64,000 nucleotides of DNA. Source: Kutzneria viridogrisea. Lineage in GTDB: Bacteria; Actinomycetota; Actinomycetes; Mycobacteriales; Pseudonocardiaceae. A model generated the notes under the pieces. That model saw only the letters and a list, made by a program, of their open reading frames with translations. It ran no database searches and was not told where the DNA came from. This document shows, in pieces, positions 49,650 to 58,474 of this stretch. Position 1 is the first letter of the stretch. Each line of letters begins with the position of its first letter. The stretch covers positions 930,001-994,000 of the forward strand of contig JACJID010000003.1 in the NCBI GenBank assembly GCA_014138725.1. The letters are read 5' to 3'. Both the position numbers and the translations under genes were made by a program.

Positions 49650-50180
49650 ATGCTGCTCACGCTGGTGATCGCGGCCGAGGTCGGCTTCGCGGTGTTCCTG
49701 ATCGCCGGGCTGCTCGTCCGGTACCTGCTGAAACGCCCCAAGCTGGGTGGGGTGCTGCTGGCGCTGTCCCCGGCGGGCTACGTGGTGGTGCTGGGGGTCG
49801 GTGCGGTGGACCTGGCCCGGGGCGGCACGGCCGAGTTGGCGCACACGATCGGCGCGATCCTGCTCGGCATCGCACTGGTCTCGGGCAGGCACCACCTGCA
49901 CTCGCTGGACGCCTGGGTGCAGCGCAAACTCGCCAAACAGCCCAAGCCACCGCTGGTACCCGCGGAGCACGCCGCACGGCAGCGCCGCGGCTGGGGCCGC
50001 CGGTTCGTGGAGTGGGTGGTGACGATCGCCCTGCTCGGCGGGGGCTACCTGCTCACCGGCATGGACGCGGCGCGCGGGGCCGCGCTGCTGAACGGCATGG
50101 CGTTCTGGACCGTGGTGCTGGTGATCGACTTCCTGATCTCGTTCAGCTACACGATCTGGCCGAAGGCGGCCCGGGCATGA
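49650..50180 (+). CDS. Four-helix membrane protein controlled by the adjacent TetR
   Basis: 176 aa from ATG 49650, with AGGGGGA 4 nt upstream. Hydrophobic segments: LLTLVIAAEVGFAVFLIAGL, LGGVLLALSPAGYVVVLGVG, TIGAILLGIALVSG and VVTIALLGGGYLLTG, WTVVLVIDFLISFSYTIW. A cytoplasmic loop with Lys/Arg (RKLAKQPKPPLVPAEHAARQ) lies in the middle. No transporter family is recognised; small membrane proteins paired with a TetR often serve in stress or drug response. A hairpin terminator follows. Confidence 0.75.
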   Translation: MLLTLVIAAEVGFAVFLIAGLLVRYLLKRPKLGGVLLALSPAGYVVVLGVGAVDLARGGTAELAHTIGAILLGIALVSGRHHLHSLDAWVQRKLAKQPKPPLVPAEHAARQRRGWGRRFVEWVVTIALLGGGYLLTGMDAARGAALLNGMAFWTVVLVIDFLISFSYTIWPKAARA

Positions 50181-50184
50181 AAAG

Positions 50185-50231
50185 AGCCGTGCCGCAGCGG
50201 AGCCTGGGGGTCACTTCGCTGCGGCACGGCT
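50185..50231 (+). terminator. Terminator after the membrane-protein gene
   Basis: AGCCGTGCCGCAGCG (50185-50199) and CGCTGCGGCACGGCT (50217-50231) form a perfect 15-bp stem with a 17-nt loop, beginning 5 bp after the stop. It can also stop leftward transcription from rsmE. Confidence 0.8.
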
Positions 50232-50388
50232 GCCACCGGACCGAGGGGGGAGGTGTCCGGCGGGCACAACCAGTGCCTGAGCACTGAGTTCCTGCCTCCC
50301 ACCCGCAGTTGCACCAGCGTAGCCCGCGTTTGCCGGAGCGCGCTACGGTCCCAAGCTCCTGGATCGTGTCGGTTTCCTGTGAATGAAC

Positions 50389-51123
50389 TCAGCTCCAACG
50401 CTCGGTCAGCGCGCCGATTGCGCCCAGCGCAACCGCGGCCGCCGTGGAGGCCCTCAGCACCGAGGGGCCGAGCCGCACGGCGGTCGCTCCGGCCTCGGTC
50501 AGCACGCCGAGTTCCTGCTCGCTGATGCCGCCCTCGGGGCCGACCACCAGCAGCAGGTCACCCTGCGTTGGCAGCCCGCCGAGCCGTTCACTCGCCGACT
50601 CGTGCAGCACCAGGGCGCGGGCACAGGTACGCACCAGCCCGGCGAGCTGGTTCGTGCTCACCGGCGCGGAGACCTCGGGCACCCAGGCACGGCGGGACTG
50701 CTTGGCGGCCTCCCGCACCGTGCTGCGCCACTTGGCCAGGGCCTTCTCCCCGCGCGGCCCGTCCTCCCACTTCGCCACGCAGCGCGAGGCCCGCCAGGGC
50801 ACGATCGCGTCCACCCCGGCCTCGGTCGCCAGCTCCACGGCCAACTCGCCGCGATCCCCCTTGACCAGGGCCTGGGCCAGCACAACGCGGGGCGCGGGCT
50901 CGGGCACCCGGACCCGCTCCAGCGCGGTGAGCCGCAGCGTGTCCCGCTCCACCGAGTCGATGACGCAGCGCAGCCTGCCGCCCCGGCCGTCACCGAGCAC
51001 CAGTTCCTCACCGACGCGCAGCCTGCGCACGGCGGCGGCGTGGTGGCCCTCCGGCCCGTCCAGCACCGCCGTGTCCCCGGCGGGCAGCTGGTCGACCAGG
51101 AAGACCGGGGTGGTCGTGGCCAC
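50389..51123 (-). CDS. rsmE: 16S rRNA (uracil(1498)-N3)-methyltransferase
   Basis: 244 aa from GTG 51123, overlapping the dnaJ stop by one base. The N-terminal PUA-like domain (LPAGDTAVLDGPEGHHAAAV, RRLRVGEELVLGDGRG) is followed by the SPOUT knot: VVLAQALVKGDRGELAVELA, DAIVPWRASRCVAKWEDGPR, LLLVVGPEGGISEQELGVLT and LGPSVLRASTAAAVALGAI. It methylates U1498 in the 30S decoding centre. Placed in the dnaJ-rsmE order seen across actinobacteria. Confidence 0.94.
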   Translation of the reverse strand: MATTTPVFLVDQLPAGDTAVLDGPEGHHAAAVRRLRVGEELVLGDGRGGRLRCVIDSVERDTLRLTALERVRVPEPAPRVVLAQALVKGDRGELAVELATEAGVDAIVPWRASRCVAKWEDGPRGEKALAKWRSTVREAAKQSRRAWVPEVSAPVSTNQLAGLVRTCARALVLHESASERLGGLPTQGDLLLVVGPEGGISEQELGVLTEAGATAVRLGPSVLRASTAAAVALGAIGALTERWS

Positions 51124-52289
51124 TAGCGCCGGCCGGTGCGCAGGCGGGAGAACAGGCCGCCGTGCCCCCGCCCGTTGGTGGTGGCCAGCTCCGGCTCCTC
51201 CTCGCCGCGCAGCGCGGCCAGCTCACGCAGCAGCTCCGCCTGCTTGGAGTCGATCTTGGTCGGTACCTCGACCTGGAGGTGCACGTGGATGTCACCCCGG
51301 CCGTCCACCCGGCCGGAGGAGCGCAGCTTGGGCATGCCCCGCCCGGTGAGCACCAGCTCGGTGTTCGGCTGGGTGCCCGGCTCCACCCGCAGCTCCTCGG
51401 TGCCGTCCAGGGTCTTCAGCTGGAGCACCGCGCCCAGCGCGGCGGTGGTCATCGGGATGCGCAGCGTGCCGTGCAGGTTGGCGCCCTCCCGCTCGAAGGT
51501 GTCGTGCGGCAGCTCGTCCACCTCCACGTACAGGTCACCGGCCGGGCCGCCACCGGGGCCGACCTCGCCCTGGCTGGCCAGCCGCACCCGCATGCCGTCG
51601 GCCACCCCGGGCGGGATCTGCACGGTGATGGTCCGGCGCGAGCGGACCCGCCCGTCCCCGCCGCACTGCGCGCACGGGCTGGGGATGACCTCGCCGAAGC
51701 CGCGGCAGACCGGGCAGGGGCGGGCCGTGACCACCTGGCCGAGGAAGGAGCGCTGCACCGACTGGATCTCACCGCGGCCGTTGCAGGTGTCACAGGTCTG
51801 CGTGGCGGTGCCCGGGGAGCAGCCGCCGCCCTGGCACTGGTCGCACAGGATCGCGGTGTCCACGGTGAACTCGCGGCTCACCCCGGTCAGGCATTCCTCC
51901 AGGGTCAGCTCCATGCGCAGCAGCGCGTCCGAACCGGGCTGCTGCCTGCTGCGCGGTCCGCGCCCGCCGCCACCACCGGTCGCCGCGCCGAAGAAGGCGT
52001 CCATGATGTCGCCCAGGCCGAAACCGGCGCCGCCGAACGGGTCGCGCATGCCACCGGCACCGCCGCCCCCACCGCCGAGCGGGTCCCCGCCCATGTCGAC
52101 GAGCTTGCGCTTCTGCGGGTCGGACAGCACCTCGTAGACCGCGGTGACCTCGCTGAACCGCTTCTGCGCCGCCTCGTCCGGGTTGACGTCGGGGTGCAGT
52201 TCCCTCGCGAGCTTGCGGTAGGCGCGCTTGATCTCCTCGGGCGTCGCGTCCTGCTTGACCCCGAGCGTGCCGTAGTAGTCCCTGGCCAC
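51123..52289 (-). CDS. dnaJ: Chaperone DnaJ
   Basis: 388 aa from GTG 52289. J domain: [40 protein letters not shown] with the HPD motif. Gly/Phe-type linker ([20 protein letters not shown]). Four CxxCxGxG zinc motifs: [33 protein letters not shown]-terminal substrate domain with [20 protein letters not shown]. It is the second, hrcA-linked copy typical of actinobacteria (dnaJ2). Confidence 0.97.
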   Translation of the reverse strand: MARDYYGTLGVKQDATPEEIKRAYRKLARELHPDVNPDEAAQKRFSEVTAVYEVLSDPQKRKLVDMGGDPLGGGGGGAGGMRDPFGGAGFGLGDIMDAFFGAATGGGGGRGPRSRQQPGSDALLRMELTLEECLTGVSREFTVDTAILCDQCQGGGCSPGTATQTCDTCNGRGEIQSVQRSFLGQVVTARPCPVCRGFGEVIPSPCAQCGGDGRVRSRRTITVQIPPGVADGMRVRLASQGEVGPGGGPAGDLYVEVDELPHDTFEREGANLHGTLRIPMTTAALGAVLQLKTLDGTEELRVEPGTQPNTELVLTGRGMPKLRSSGRVDGRGDIHVHLQVEVPTKIDSKQAELLRELAALRGEEEPELATTNGRGHGGLFSRLRTGRR

Positions 52290-52375
52290 CGTTTCCAGTC
52301 CTCCTGCCGCGACCCGGCGGGACGCGTCCCCCCGGCCGGTCTCGGCCTGCTTCTTCCTCGCTGCCGCGACGCCAG

Positions 52376-53407
52376 CTAGCGCCCGGTCAAGATGTTGCCC
52401 ACGTAGGTGGCCACCGCGCGCACGGCCGCCATCGTGCCCGCGTAGTCCATCCTCGTCGGACCGACAACGCCCATGCCCCCGAGCAGGGTTCCCCCACCGC
52501 CGTAGCCGATGGACACCACCGAGGTGCTGCGCAGGTCCTCCGCCTCGTTCTCCCCGCCGATGTGCACCGTCACCGTGCTCGGGTCATGTGCCGCGGCCAG
52601 CAGCTTCAGCACCACGACCTGCTCCTCCAGCGCCTCCAGCACGCGGCGCAGCGAGCCGGGGAAGTCGCCGACGTTGCGGGTCAGGTTCGCGGTGCCGCCC
52701 AGCACCAGCCGCTCCTCGGGGTGCTCCACCAGCGACTCGACCAGGGTCGTGGCCACCCGCAGCATCACGTCGCGCAGCTCGCTGGGGGCCTGCTCGGGCA
52801 GCTCGGCCACCTTGGAGGCGGCCACGGTCATGCGCTGCCCGGCCAGCGTGGCGTTGAGCATGGTGCGGATGCGCCCGGTGGCGTCCTCGGTGATCACGTC
52901 GCCCAGGTCGACCATGAGCTGGTCCACCCGGCCGGTGTCGGTGATCAGCACCAGCATCAGCCTGGCCGGGGTGATCTGCACCACTTCCAGGTGGCGCACG
53001 GTGGACCGGGTCAGCGTCGGGTACTGGATGACGGCGACCTGCCTGGTCAGCTGGGCCAGCAGGCGCACGCTGCGGCGCAGCACGTCGTCCAGGTCGATCG
53101 CGCCCTCCAGGAAGCTCTGGATGGCCCTGCGCTCGGCTGGGGACATCGGCTTGAGCTCGCTGAGCCGGTCCACGAACAGCCGGTAGCCCTTGTCCGTGGG
53201 CACCCGCCCCGCGCTGGTGTGCGGCTGGGTGATGTACCCGTCCTCCTCCAGCGCGGCCATGTCGTTGCGCACCGTGGCGCTGGACACACCGAGGTTGTGC
53301 CGCTCCACGATGGCCTTGGAACCGACCGGCTCGTGGTTGGACACGTAGTCGGCGACGATCGCGCGCAGCACTTCGAAGCGGCGCTCATCGGCGTTCACGC
53401 GCGTCAC
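52376..53407 (-). CDS. hrcA: Heat-inducible transcription repressor HrcA
   Basis: 343 aa from GTG 53407. Winged helix at the N-terminus ([60 protein letters not shown]), followed by the GAF-like dimerisation domain and the conserved [20 protein letters not shown]. HrcA represses class I heat-shock genes at CIRCE elements. No CIRCE repeat is visible in the gap upstream of hrcA, so its targets (groEL etc.) lie elsewhere. It is the first gene of hrcA-dnaJ-rsmE. Confidence 0.96.
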   Translation of the reverse strand: MTRVNADERRFEVLRAIVADYVSNHEPVGSKAIVERHNLGVSSATVRNDMAALEEDGYITQPHTSAGRVPTDKGYRLFVDRLSELKPMSPAERRAIQSFLEGAIDLDDVLRRSVRLLAQLTRQVAVIQYPTLTRSTVRHLEVVQITPARLMLVLITDTGRVDQLMVDLGDVITEDATGRIRTMLNATLAGQRMTVAASKVAELPEQAPSELRDVMLRVATTLVESLVEHPEERLVLGGTANLTRNVGDFPGSLRRVLEALEEQVVVLKLLAAAHDPSTVTVHIGGENEAEDLRSTSVVSIGYGGGGTLLGGMGVVGPTRMDYAGTMAAVRAVATYVGNILTGR

Positions 53408-53476
53408 CTCCGGTCCGACGGGTCGATGCTCACGACAAGTTTACGGAGCCACCCCGACAACTTGATATGGCCTGGC

Positions 53477-54700
53477 TCATGGGAGCAGGCGCCGCACCAC
53501 CCCGTCGGCCAGCAGGCGCCCCCGATCGGTCAGCACGCAACGCCCGCCGACCAGGGCCTCGGGCGCCAGCAGCCCCTCCTCGGCGCAGCGCCGCGCCTGT
53601 TCGCGGCCCGCCTCGTCCAGCACCCGCACCGACATGCCCTCGGCCAGGCGCAGCTCCAGCAGCACGCGCTCCACCCTGCGGTCCTCGGCGCTGAGGGTCT
53701 CCCGGCCCGCCGCGGGCGAGTCGCCCCTGGCCAGCGCCGCCGAGTAGCGCGCGGGATGCTTGACGTTCCACCAGCGCACACCCCCGACGTGGCTGTGCGC
53801 GCCCGGACCGGCACCCCACCAGTCCCCGCCCTGCCAGTAGCCCAGGTTGTGCCGGCAGCGCGCGGCCTCGGAGCTGGCCCAGTTGGACACCTCGTACCAG
53901 TGCAGGCCCGCGCCGCTGAGCGTGCCGTCGACCATCTCGTAGTAGGCGGCCAGCTGGTCGTCGTCGGGTGCGGGCAGCTCGCCGCGGTCGACCTTGCGGG
54001 CCAGGGCCGTACCGTCCTCCACGATCAGCGCGTAGGCGCTCACGTGGTCCACGCCCGCCTCCAGCACGGCCGCCAGCGAGGCGCGCAGGTCCTCGGGCCG
54101 CTCCCCCGGCGTCCCGTAGATCAGGTCCAGGTTGACGTGCTCGAAGCCCGCGTTCCGCGCCTCGTGCGCCGCCGCCACGGGACGGCCCGCGGTGTGCTTG
54201 CGGTCCAGCACCGCCAGCACGTGCTGGGCCGCCGACTGCATGCCCAGCGAGACACGCGTGTACCCGGCGTCCAGGATGCCCGCGAAGAACTGCTCGGAGG
54301 TGGACTCGGGGTTGGACTCGGTGGTGACCTCGGCGCCGGGGGCGAGCCCGAAGGACTGGCGCACCGCGGCCAGCACCGAGCCGAGGCCCTCGGCGCCCAG
54401 CAGGGAGGGCGTGCCGCCGCCGACGAACACCGTGTCGGCCGCGGGCGGGCTGCCCAGCACGTGGGCGGCCAGGTCGAGTTCGCGGCGCAGCCCCTCCAGC
54501 CAGCTCGCCGGGGAGGCGCTGGAGCCGAGCTCACCGGGGGTGTAGGTGTTGAAGTCGCAGTAGCCGCAGCGGACCGCGCAGAACGGCACGTGCACGTACA
54601 CGCCGAAGGGGCGACTGCCCAGCTCGTCGAGCGCGCTGGCGGGCAGCGAGCCGTCGGCGGGAGCGGGGTCGGCTACGGGGAGAGCGGAGGGCACGTCCAC
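53477..54700 (-). CDS. hemW: Radical SAM protein HemW
   Basis: 407 aa from GTG 54700. The [4Fe-4S] motif is VHVPFCAVRCGYCDFNTYTP (CxxxCxxC). SAM-site strands and GGG motif follow (TVFVGGGTPSLLGAEGLGSV), then TTESNPESTSEQFFAGILDA and NLDLIYGTPGERPEDLRASL. HemW is a heme chaperone related to HemN but without the second iron-sulfur ligands required for coproporphyrinogen oxidation. It is placed before hrcA as in many Gram-positives. Confidence 0.93.
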   Translation of the reverse strand: MDVPSALPVADPAPADGSLPASALDELGSRPFGVYVHVPFCAVRCGYCDFNTYTPGELGSSASPASWLEGLRRELDLAAHVLGSPPAADTVFVGGGTPSLLGAEGLGSVLAAVRQSFGLAPGAEVTTESNPESTSEQFFAGILDAGYTRVSLGMQSAAQHVLAVLDRKHTAGRPVAAAHEARNAGFEHVNLDLIYGTPGERPEDLRASLAAVLEAGVDHVSAYALIVEDGTALARKVDRGELPAPDDDQLAAYYEMVDGTLSGAGLHWYEVSNWASSEAARCRHNLGYWQGGDWWGAGPGAHSHVGGVRWWNVKHPARYSAALARGDSPAAGRETLSAEDRRVERVLLELRLAEGMSVRVLDEAGREQARRCAEEGLLAPEALVGGRCVLTDRGRLLADGVVRRLLP

Positions 54701-54857
54701 CAGTGTCGCGCAGAACCCCGCGTGTGGGGTCGGTCACGCCCAGTCATGGTCATATGTCGGAAACCGCCGTATATCACCTCACCAGGGGCTCCGCGAACAG
54801 CGTCTCACCATCCGGTTGGCGGTGGACCACCCCGTGGACGCGTGGCACGCTGGGCTC

Positions 54858-54944
54858 ATGACAGCTCTGGAACTGCGCCTGGTGGTCCGCCGCCACGTGG
54901 ACTTCCAGCGCGTCTCCAGCGCGATCTGCGGCCTCACCCGATAG
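54858..54944 (+). CDS. 28-aa leader peptide of the sulfur-assimilation operon
   Basis: ATG 54858 to TAG 54944. The product contains RLVVRRHVDFQRVSSAICG, the signature of the short 'putative leader peptide' family (R-x-HVDxQRVxSAxC) seen before sulfur-assimilation operons in actinomycetes. It lies 121 bp upstream of the sulfite reductase gene. The single Cys near the end suggests that ribosome progress there reports cysteine supply. No strong ribosome binding site was seen. Codon-by-codon attenuation is inferred. Confidence 0.7.
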   Translation: MTALELRLVVRRHVDFQRVSSAICGLTR

Positions 54945-55064
54945 GCCCGTCGCCGTATTTCTTGATCCTCACCGGCGCGGGGTTCGCCGGCTGAGGTCTC
55001 CCACCACGTAGTACCGGGATCCTGCCCGCGCACCCCGAGCCCACGAGACTCGGAGGACACCAGG

Positions 55065-56747
55065 ATGGTCCCGCCAACAGCAGCCCCCAAACGCGGGCAC
55101 GCGCGCCGCGGCGAAGGCCAGTGGGCGTTGGGCTACCGCGAGCCGCTCAACCCGAACGAGCGCAGCAAGAAGGACGACAACCCGCTGAACGTGCGGGCCC
55201 GCATCGAGTCCATCTACGCGCACGGCGGCTTCGACTCCATCGATCCCGCCGACCTGCGCGGGCGGTTCCGCTGGTACGGGCTGTACACCCAGCGCAAGCC
55301 GGGCATCGACGGCGGGCGCACGGCGGTGCTGGAGCCCGAGGAGCTCGACGACCGCTACTTCATGCTCCGGGTGCGCATCGACGGCGGCGCGCTGAGCACC
55401 GAGCAGTTGCGGGTCCTCGGCGAGATCTCGCAGACCTACGCGCGGGACACGGCGGACATCACCGACCGGCAGAACATCCAGTACCACTGGATCCGGATCG
55501 AGGACGTGCCGACCATCTGGCAGAAGCTGGAGGCGGTGGGCCTGAGCACCACCGAGGCGTGCGGGGACTGCCCGCGCGTGGTGCTGGGCTCCCCGGTGGC
55601 CGGGATCTCCGAGGAGGAGGTCATCGACGGCACCCCGGCGATCGAGGAGATCACCCGGCGCTACATCGGCGACCCGGCGTACTCCAACCTGCCGCGCAAG
55701 TTCAAGACGGCGATCTCCGGGCTGCAGGACGTGGCGCACGAGATCCACGACGTGGCCTTCGTCGGCGTCGTGCACCCCGAGCACGGCCCCGGCTTCGACC
55801 TGTGGGTGGGCGGCGGCCTGTCCACCAATCCCATGCTGGGCAAGAGGTTGGGCGCCTGGGTGCCGCTCGATGAGGTGCCCGACGTGTGGGAGGGCGTGGT
55901 CAGCGTCTTCCGCGACTACGGCTACCGGCGGCTGCGGCACCGCGCCCGGATCAAGTTCCTGGTCGCCGACTGGGGCGTGGCGAAGTTCCGCGAGGTGCTG
56001 GAGAACGAGTACCTCAAGCGCCCGCTGCTGGACGGCCCCGCGCCCGAGGCGCCCGCCGTGCCCTACGACCACATTGGCGTGCACAAGCAGCGCGACGGCA
56101 GGTACTACGTGGGCGCCGCGCCGATCGCGGGGCGGGTCTCCGGCTCGGTCCTGGTGGAGGTCGCCAAGGCCGCAGAGCGGGCCGGTTCCGCGCGGATCCG
56201 GTTGACCCCGCAGCAGAAGCTGGTCGTGCTCGACGTGGCCGAGTCCGATGTGGACGCACTGTCGGCCGACCTGGCCAAGGTGGGCCTGCACAGCAGCCCG
56301 TCCCCGTGGCGGCGGGCCACCATGGCCTGCACCGGCATCGAGTTCTGCAAGCTGGCGATCGTGGAGACCAAGGCGCGCGCGGCAAACCTGGTCGCCACGC
56401 TGGAGGAGCGGCTCGCCGAGGTCAACAAGCAGCTGGACGTGCCGGTGACGGTGCACATCAACGGTTGCCCGAACTCCTGCGCGCGCATCCAGACCGCCGA
56501 CATCGGCCTGAAGGGGCAGATCGTCACCGACGCGGACGGGGTGCAGGGCGAGGGCTTCCAGGTACACCTGGGCGGCGGGCTCGGGCTGGACTCGGGCTTC
56601 GGCCGCAAGCTGCGCGGGCACAAGGTGACCGCCGCGGAGCTGAACGACTACGTGGAGCGCGTGGTGCGCCGGTACGTGGAGCAGCGCACCGAGGGTGAGC
56701 GGTTCGCCCAGTGGGCGGCTCGTGCCGAGGAGGCGGATCTGCGATGA
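55065..56747 (+). CDS. sirA: Ferredoxin-dependent sulfite reductase
   Basis: 560 aa from ATG 55065 (GGAGG 8-12 nt upstream). Two tandem half-repeats of siroheme oxidoreductases: ferredoxin-like half-domain starts at YGLYTQRKPGIDGGRTAVLE; the siroheme/[4Fe-4S] ligands are in MACTGIEFCKLAIVETKARA (C-x5-C) and VTVHINGCPNSCARIQTADI (C-x3-C). NIQYHWIRIEDVP and ACGDCPRVVLGSPVAG are conserved. It reduces sulfite to sulfide by six electrons. Followed without a gap by a zinc-ribbon protein (ATGA) and cysH. Nitrite reductase is the alternative, but the cys neighbours make sulfite the substrate. Confidence 0.95.
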   Translation: MVPPTAAPKRGHARRGEGQWALGYREPLNPNERSKKDDNPLNVRARIESIYAHGGFDSIDPADLRGRFRWYGLYTQRKPGIDGGRTAVLEPEELDDRYFMLRVRIDGGALSTEQLRVLGEISQTYARDTADITDRQNIQYHWIRIEDVPTIWQKLEAVGLSTTEACGDCPRVVLGSPVAGISEEEVIDGTPAIEEITRRYIGDPAYSNLPRKFKTAISGLQDVAHEIHDVAFVGVVHPEHGPGFDLWVGGGLSTNPMLGKRLGAWVPLDEVPDVWEGVVSVFRDYGYRRLRHRARIKFLVADWGVAKFREVLENEYLKRPLLDGPAPEAPAVPYDHIGVHKQRDGRYYVGAAPIAGRVSGSVLVEVAKAAERAGSARIRLTPQQKLVVLDVAESDVDALSADLAKVGLHSSPSPWRRATMACTGIEFCKLAIVETKARAANLVATLEERLAEVNKQLDVPVTVHINGCPNSCARIQTADIGLKGQIVTDADGVQGEGFQVHLGGGLGLDSGFGRKLRGHKVTAAELNDYVERVVRRYVEQRTEGERFAQWAARAEEADLR

Positions 56748-56890
56748 GCGAACGAGCTGTTCCCTTCTACTGCCCGTACTGCGGGGACGAGGACCTGCGT
56801 CCCGAGGAGGAGCCGCACGGCGCCTGGCGCTGCGCGGCGTGCTGCCGGGTGTTCGCGGTGAAGTTCGTCGGACTGGTGGTGAAGCAGTGA
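56744..56890 (+). CDS. 48-aa zinc-ribbon protein between sirA and cysH
   Basis: ATG 56744 overlaps the sirA stop (ATGA, 56744-56747), and its stop TGA 56888-56890 overlaps the cysH start GTG 56887. Cys pairs C10/C13 (FYCPYCGDED) and C30/C33 (WRCAACCRV) form a zinc-ribbon pattern, with a hydrophobic end (VFAVKFVGLVVKQ). Short proteins of this kind sit in the same place in many actinomycete sulfur operons. It may help deliver electrons or assist CysH or SirA assembly; this is inferred. Confidence 0.8.
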   Translation: MSERAVPFYCPYCGDEDLRPEEEPHGAWRCAACCRVFAVKFVGLVVKQ

Positions 56891-57573
56891 GCGCGGACCT
56901 GAAGTCCTTGGCGGAGAAGGCCTCCGCCGAGCTGGCCGATGCCTCGGCCGCCGAGGCGCTGGCCTGGACGGCGCGGACCTTCGGCGAGTCCTGGATCGTG
57001 GCGTCCAACATGCAGGACGCGGTGCTGATCGACCTGGCCACGCAGGCGAAGCCGGACGTGGACGTGCTGTTCCTGGAGACGGGCTACCACTTCCCGGAGA
57101 CGATCGGCACCCGGGACGCGGTGGAGGTGGTGTACCCGAAGGTGCGCATCGTCAACGCCGCGGCCGAGCAGTCGGTCGCCGAGCAGGAGGCGGAGTTCGG
57201 ACTGCTCAACAAGACCGCGCCGGACCGCTGCTGCTTCCTGCGCAAGGTGGTGCCGCTGCGCAACACCCTCGCGCGCTACGACGCGTGGGTGACGGGCGTG
57301 CGCCGGGTGGACGCGCCGACCCGGGCGGACACGCCGATCGTGCAGTGGGACGAGCGCAACGGGCTGGTCAAGGTCAACCCGATCGCGCCGTGGAGCGACG
57401 AGCAGTTCAACGCCTACATCGCCGACCACGGGATCCTGGAGAACCCCTTGGTGTCGGAGGGATACCTGTCCATCGGGTGCGCGCCGTGCACCGCGAAGCC
57501 GTTGCCGGGCCAGGACCCGCGCAGCGGTCGCTGGGCGGGCCAGTCCAAGACGGAGTGTGGTCTGCATGGTTGA
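56887..57573 (+). CDS. cysH: Phosphoadenylyl-/adenylyl-sulfate reductase
   Basis: 228 aa from GTG 56887. PP-loop-type core: SWIVASNMQDAVLIDLATQA, VDVLFLETGYHFPETIGTRD. The iron-sulfur ligands CC (DRCCFLRKV) and CxxC (GCAPCTAKPL) are present, and the catalytic Cys is in the terminal KTECGLHG. The [4Fe-4S] set marks the APS-type reductase, so APS may be reduced directly; the operon has no cysC kinase. Coupled by overlapping starts and stops to the zinc-ribbon gene. Confidence 0.95.
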   Translation: MSADLKSLAEKASAELADASAAEALAWTARTFGESWIVASNMQDAVLIDLATQAKPDVDVLFLETGYHFPETIGTRDAVEVVYPKVRIVNAAAEQSVAEQEAEFGLLNKTAPDRCCFLRKVVPLRNTLARYDAWVTGVRRVDAPTRADTPIVQWDERNGLVKVNPIAPWSDEQFNAYIADHGILENPLVSEGYLSIGCAPCTAKPLPGQDPRSGRWAGQSKTECGLHG

Positions 57574-58474
57574 GTCCGCGGTGGTCTCGTCCAATTTGGA
57601 CGCTCTGGAGTCAGAGGCCGTCCACATCTTCCGGGAGGTGGCGGGCGAGTTCGACCGGCCGGTGATCCTGTTCTCCGGCGGCAAGGACTCCACCCTACTG
57701 CTGCACCTGGCGATCAAGGCGTTCTGGCCCGCACCGGTGCCCTTCGCGCTGCTGCACGTGGACACCGGCCACAACTTCCCGGAGGTCATCGAGTTCCGGG
57801 ACCGGGTGGTGGCCGAGCACGGGCTGCGGCTGGAGGTCGCGGCGGTGCAGGACTGGATCGACGACGGTCGGCTCACCGAGCGTCCGGACGGCACGCGCAA
57901 CCCGCTACAGACCGTGCCGCTGCTGGACTCCATCACCGCGCACCGCTTCGACGCGGTGTTCGGCGGCGGGCGCCGCGACGAGGAGCGGGCCCGTGCCAAG
58001 GAGCGCATCTTCAGCCTGCGCAACGCCTTCGGCCAGTGGGAGCCCCGCCGCCAGCGGCCCGAGCTGTGGAACCTCTACAACGGACGGCACCGGCCCGGTG
58101 AGCACGTGCGGGTGTTCCCGCTGTCGAACTGGACCGAACTGGACGTCTGGCACTACATCGCCCGCGAGGACATCACACTGCCCTCGATCTACTACGCCCA
58201 CGAGCGGGACGTGTACCTGCGCGACGGGATGTGGCTGACCGAGGGGCCCTGGGGCGGTCCGCGCTCCGGGGAGACGGTGCTGCGCAAGACGATCCGCTAC
58301 CGCACGGTCGGCGACGGGTCCTGCACCGGGGCCGTGGAGTCCGCGGCCGTCACGATCGACGAGGTGATCGCCGAGGTCGCCGCCTCCCGGCTCACCGAGC
58401 GCGGGGCGACCCGCGCCGACGACCGGTTGTCCGAGGCCGCGATGGAAGACCGCAAGCGAGAGGGCTACTTCTGA
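57566..58474 (+). CDS. cysD: Sulfate adenylyltransferase, small subunit
   Basis: 302 aa from ATG 57566, overlapping the cysH stop by 8 nt. PP-loop motif PVILFSGGKDSTLLLHLAIK, then FALLHVDTGHNFPEVIEFRD, GGGRRDEERARAKERIFSLR and WTELDVWHYIAREDITLPSI. It forms the ATP sulfurylase complex with CysN, producing APS from sulfate. A GTG at 57557 is an alternative start. Confidence 0.96.
   Translation: MVESAVVSSNLDALESEAVHIFREVAGEFDRPVILFSGGKDSTLLLHLAIKAFWPAPVPFALLHVDTGHNFPEVIEFRDRVVAEHGLRLEVAAVQDWIDDGRLTERPDGTRNPLQTVPLLDSITAHRFDAVFGGGRRDEERARAKERIFSLRNAFGQWEPRRQRPELWNLYNGRHRPGEHVRVFPLSNWTELDVWHYIAREDITLPSIYYAHERDVYLRDGMWLTEGPWGGPRSGETVLRKTIRYRTVGDGSCTGAVESAAVTIDEVIAEVAASRLTERGATRADDRLSEAAMEDRKREGYF

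Noticed and set aside
53408-53476. CIRCE element upstream of hrcA
   Set aside because: No TTAGCACTC/GAGTGCTAA inverted repeat is present in the gap.
52562-54994. 810-codon plus-strand frame
   Set aside because: Antisense to hrcA and hemW; no protein-like domain order.
54969-57041. 690-codon minus-strand frame
   Set aside because: Antisense to the sulfite reductase and cysH genes, which show all family motifs.
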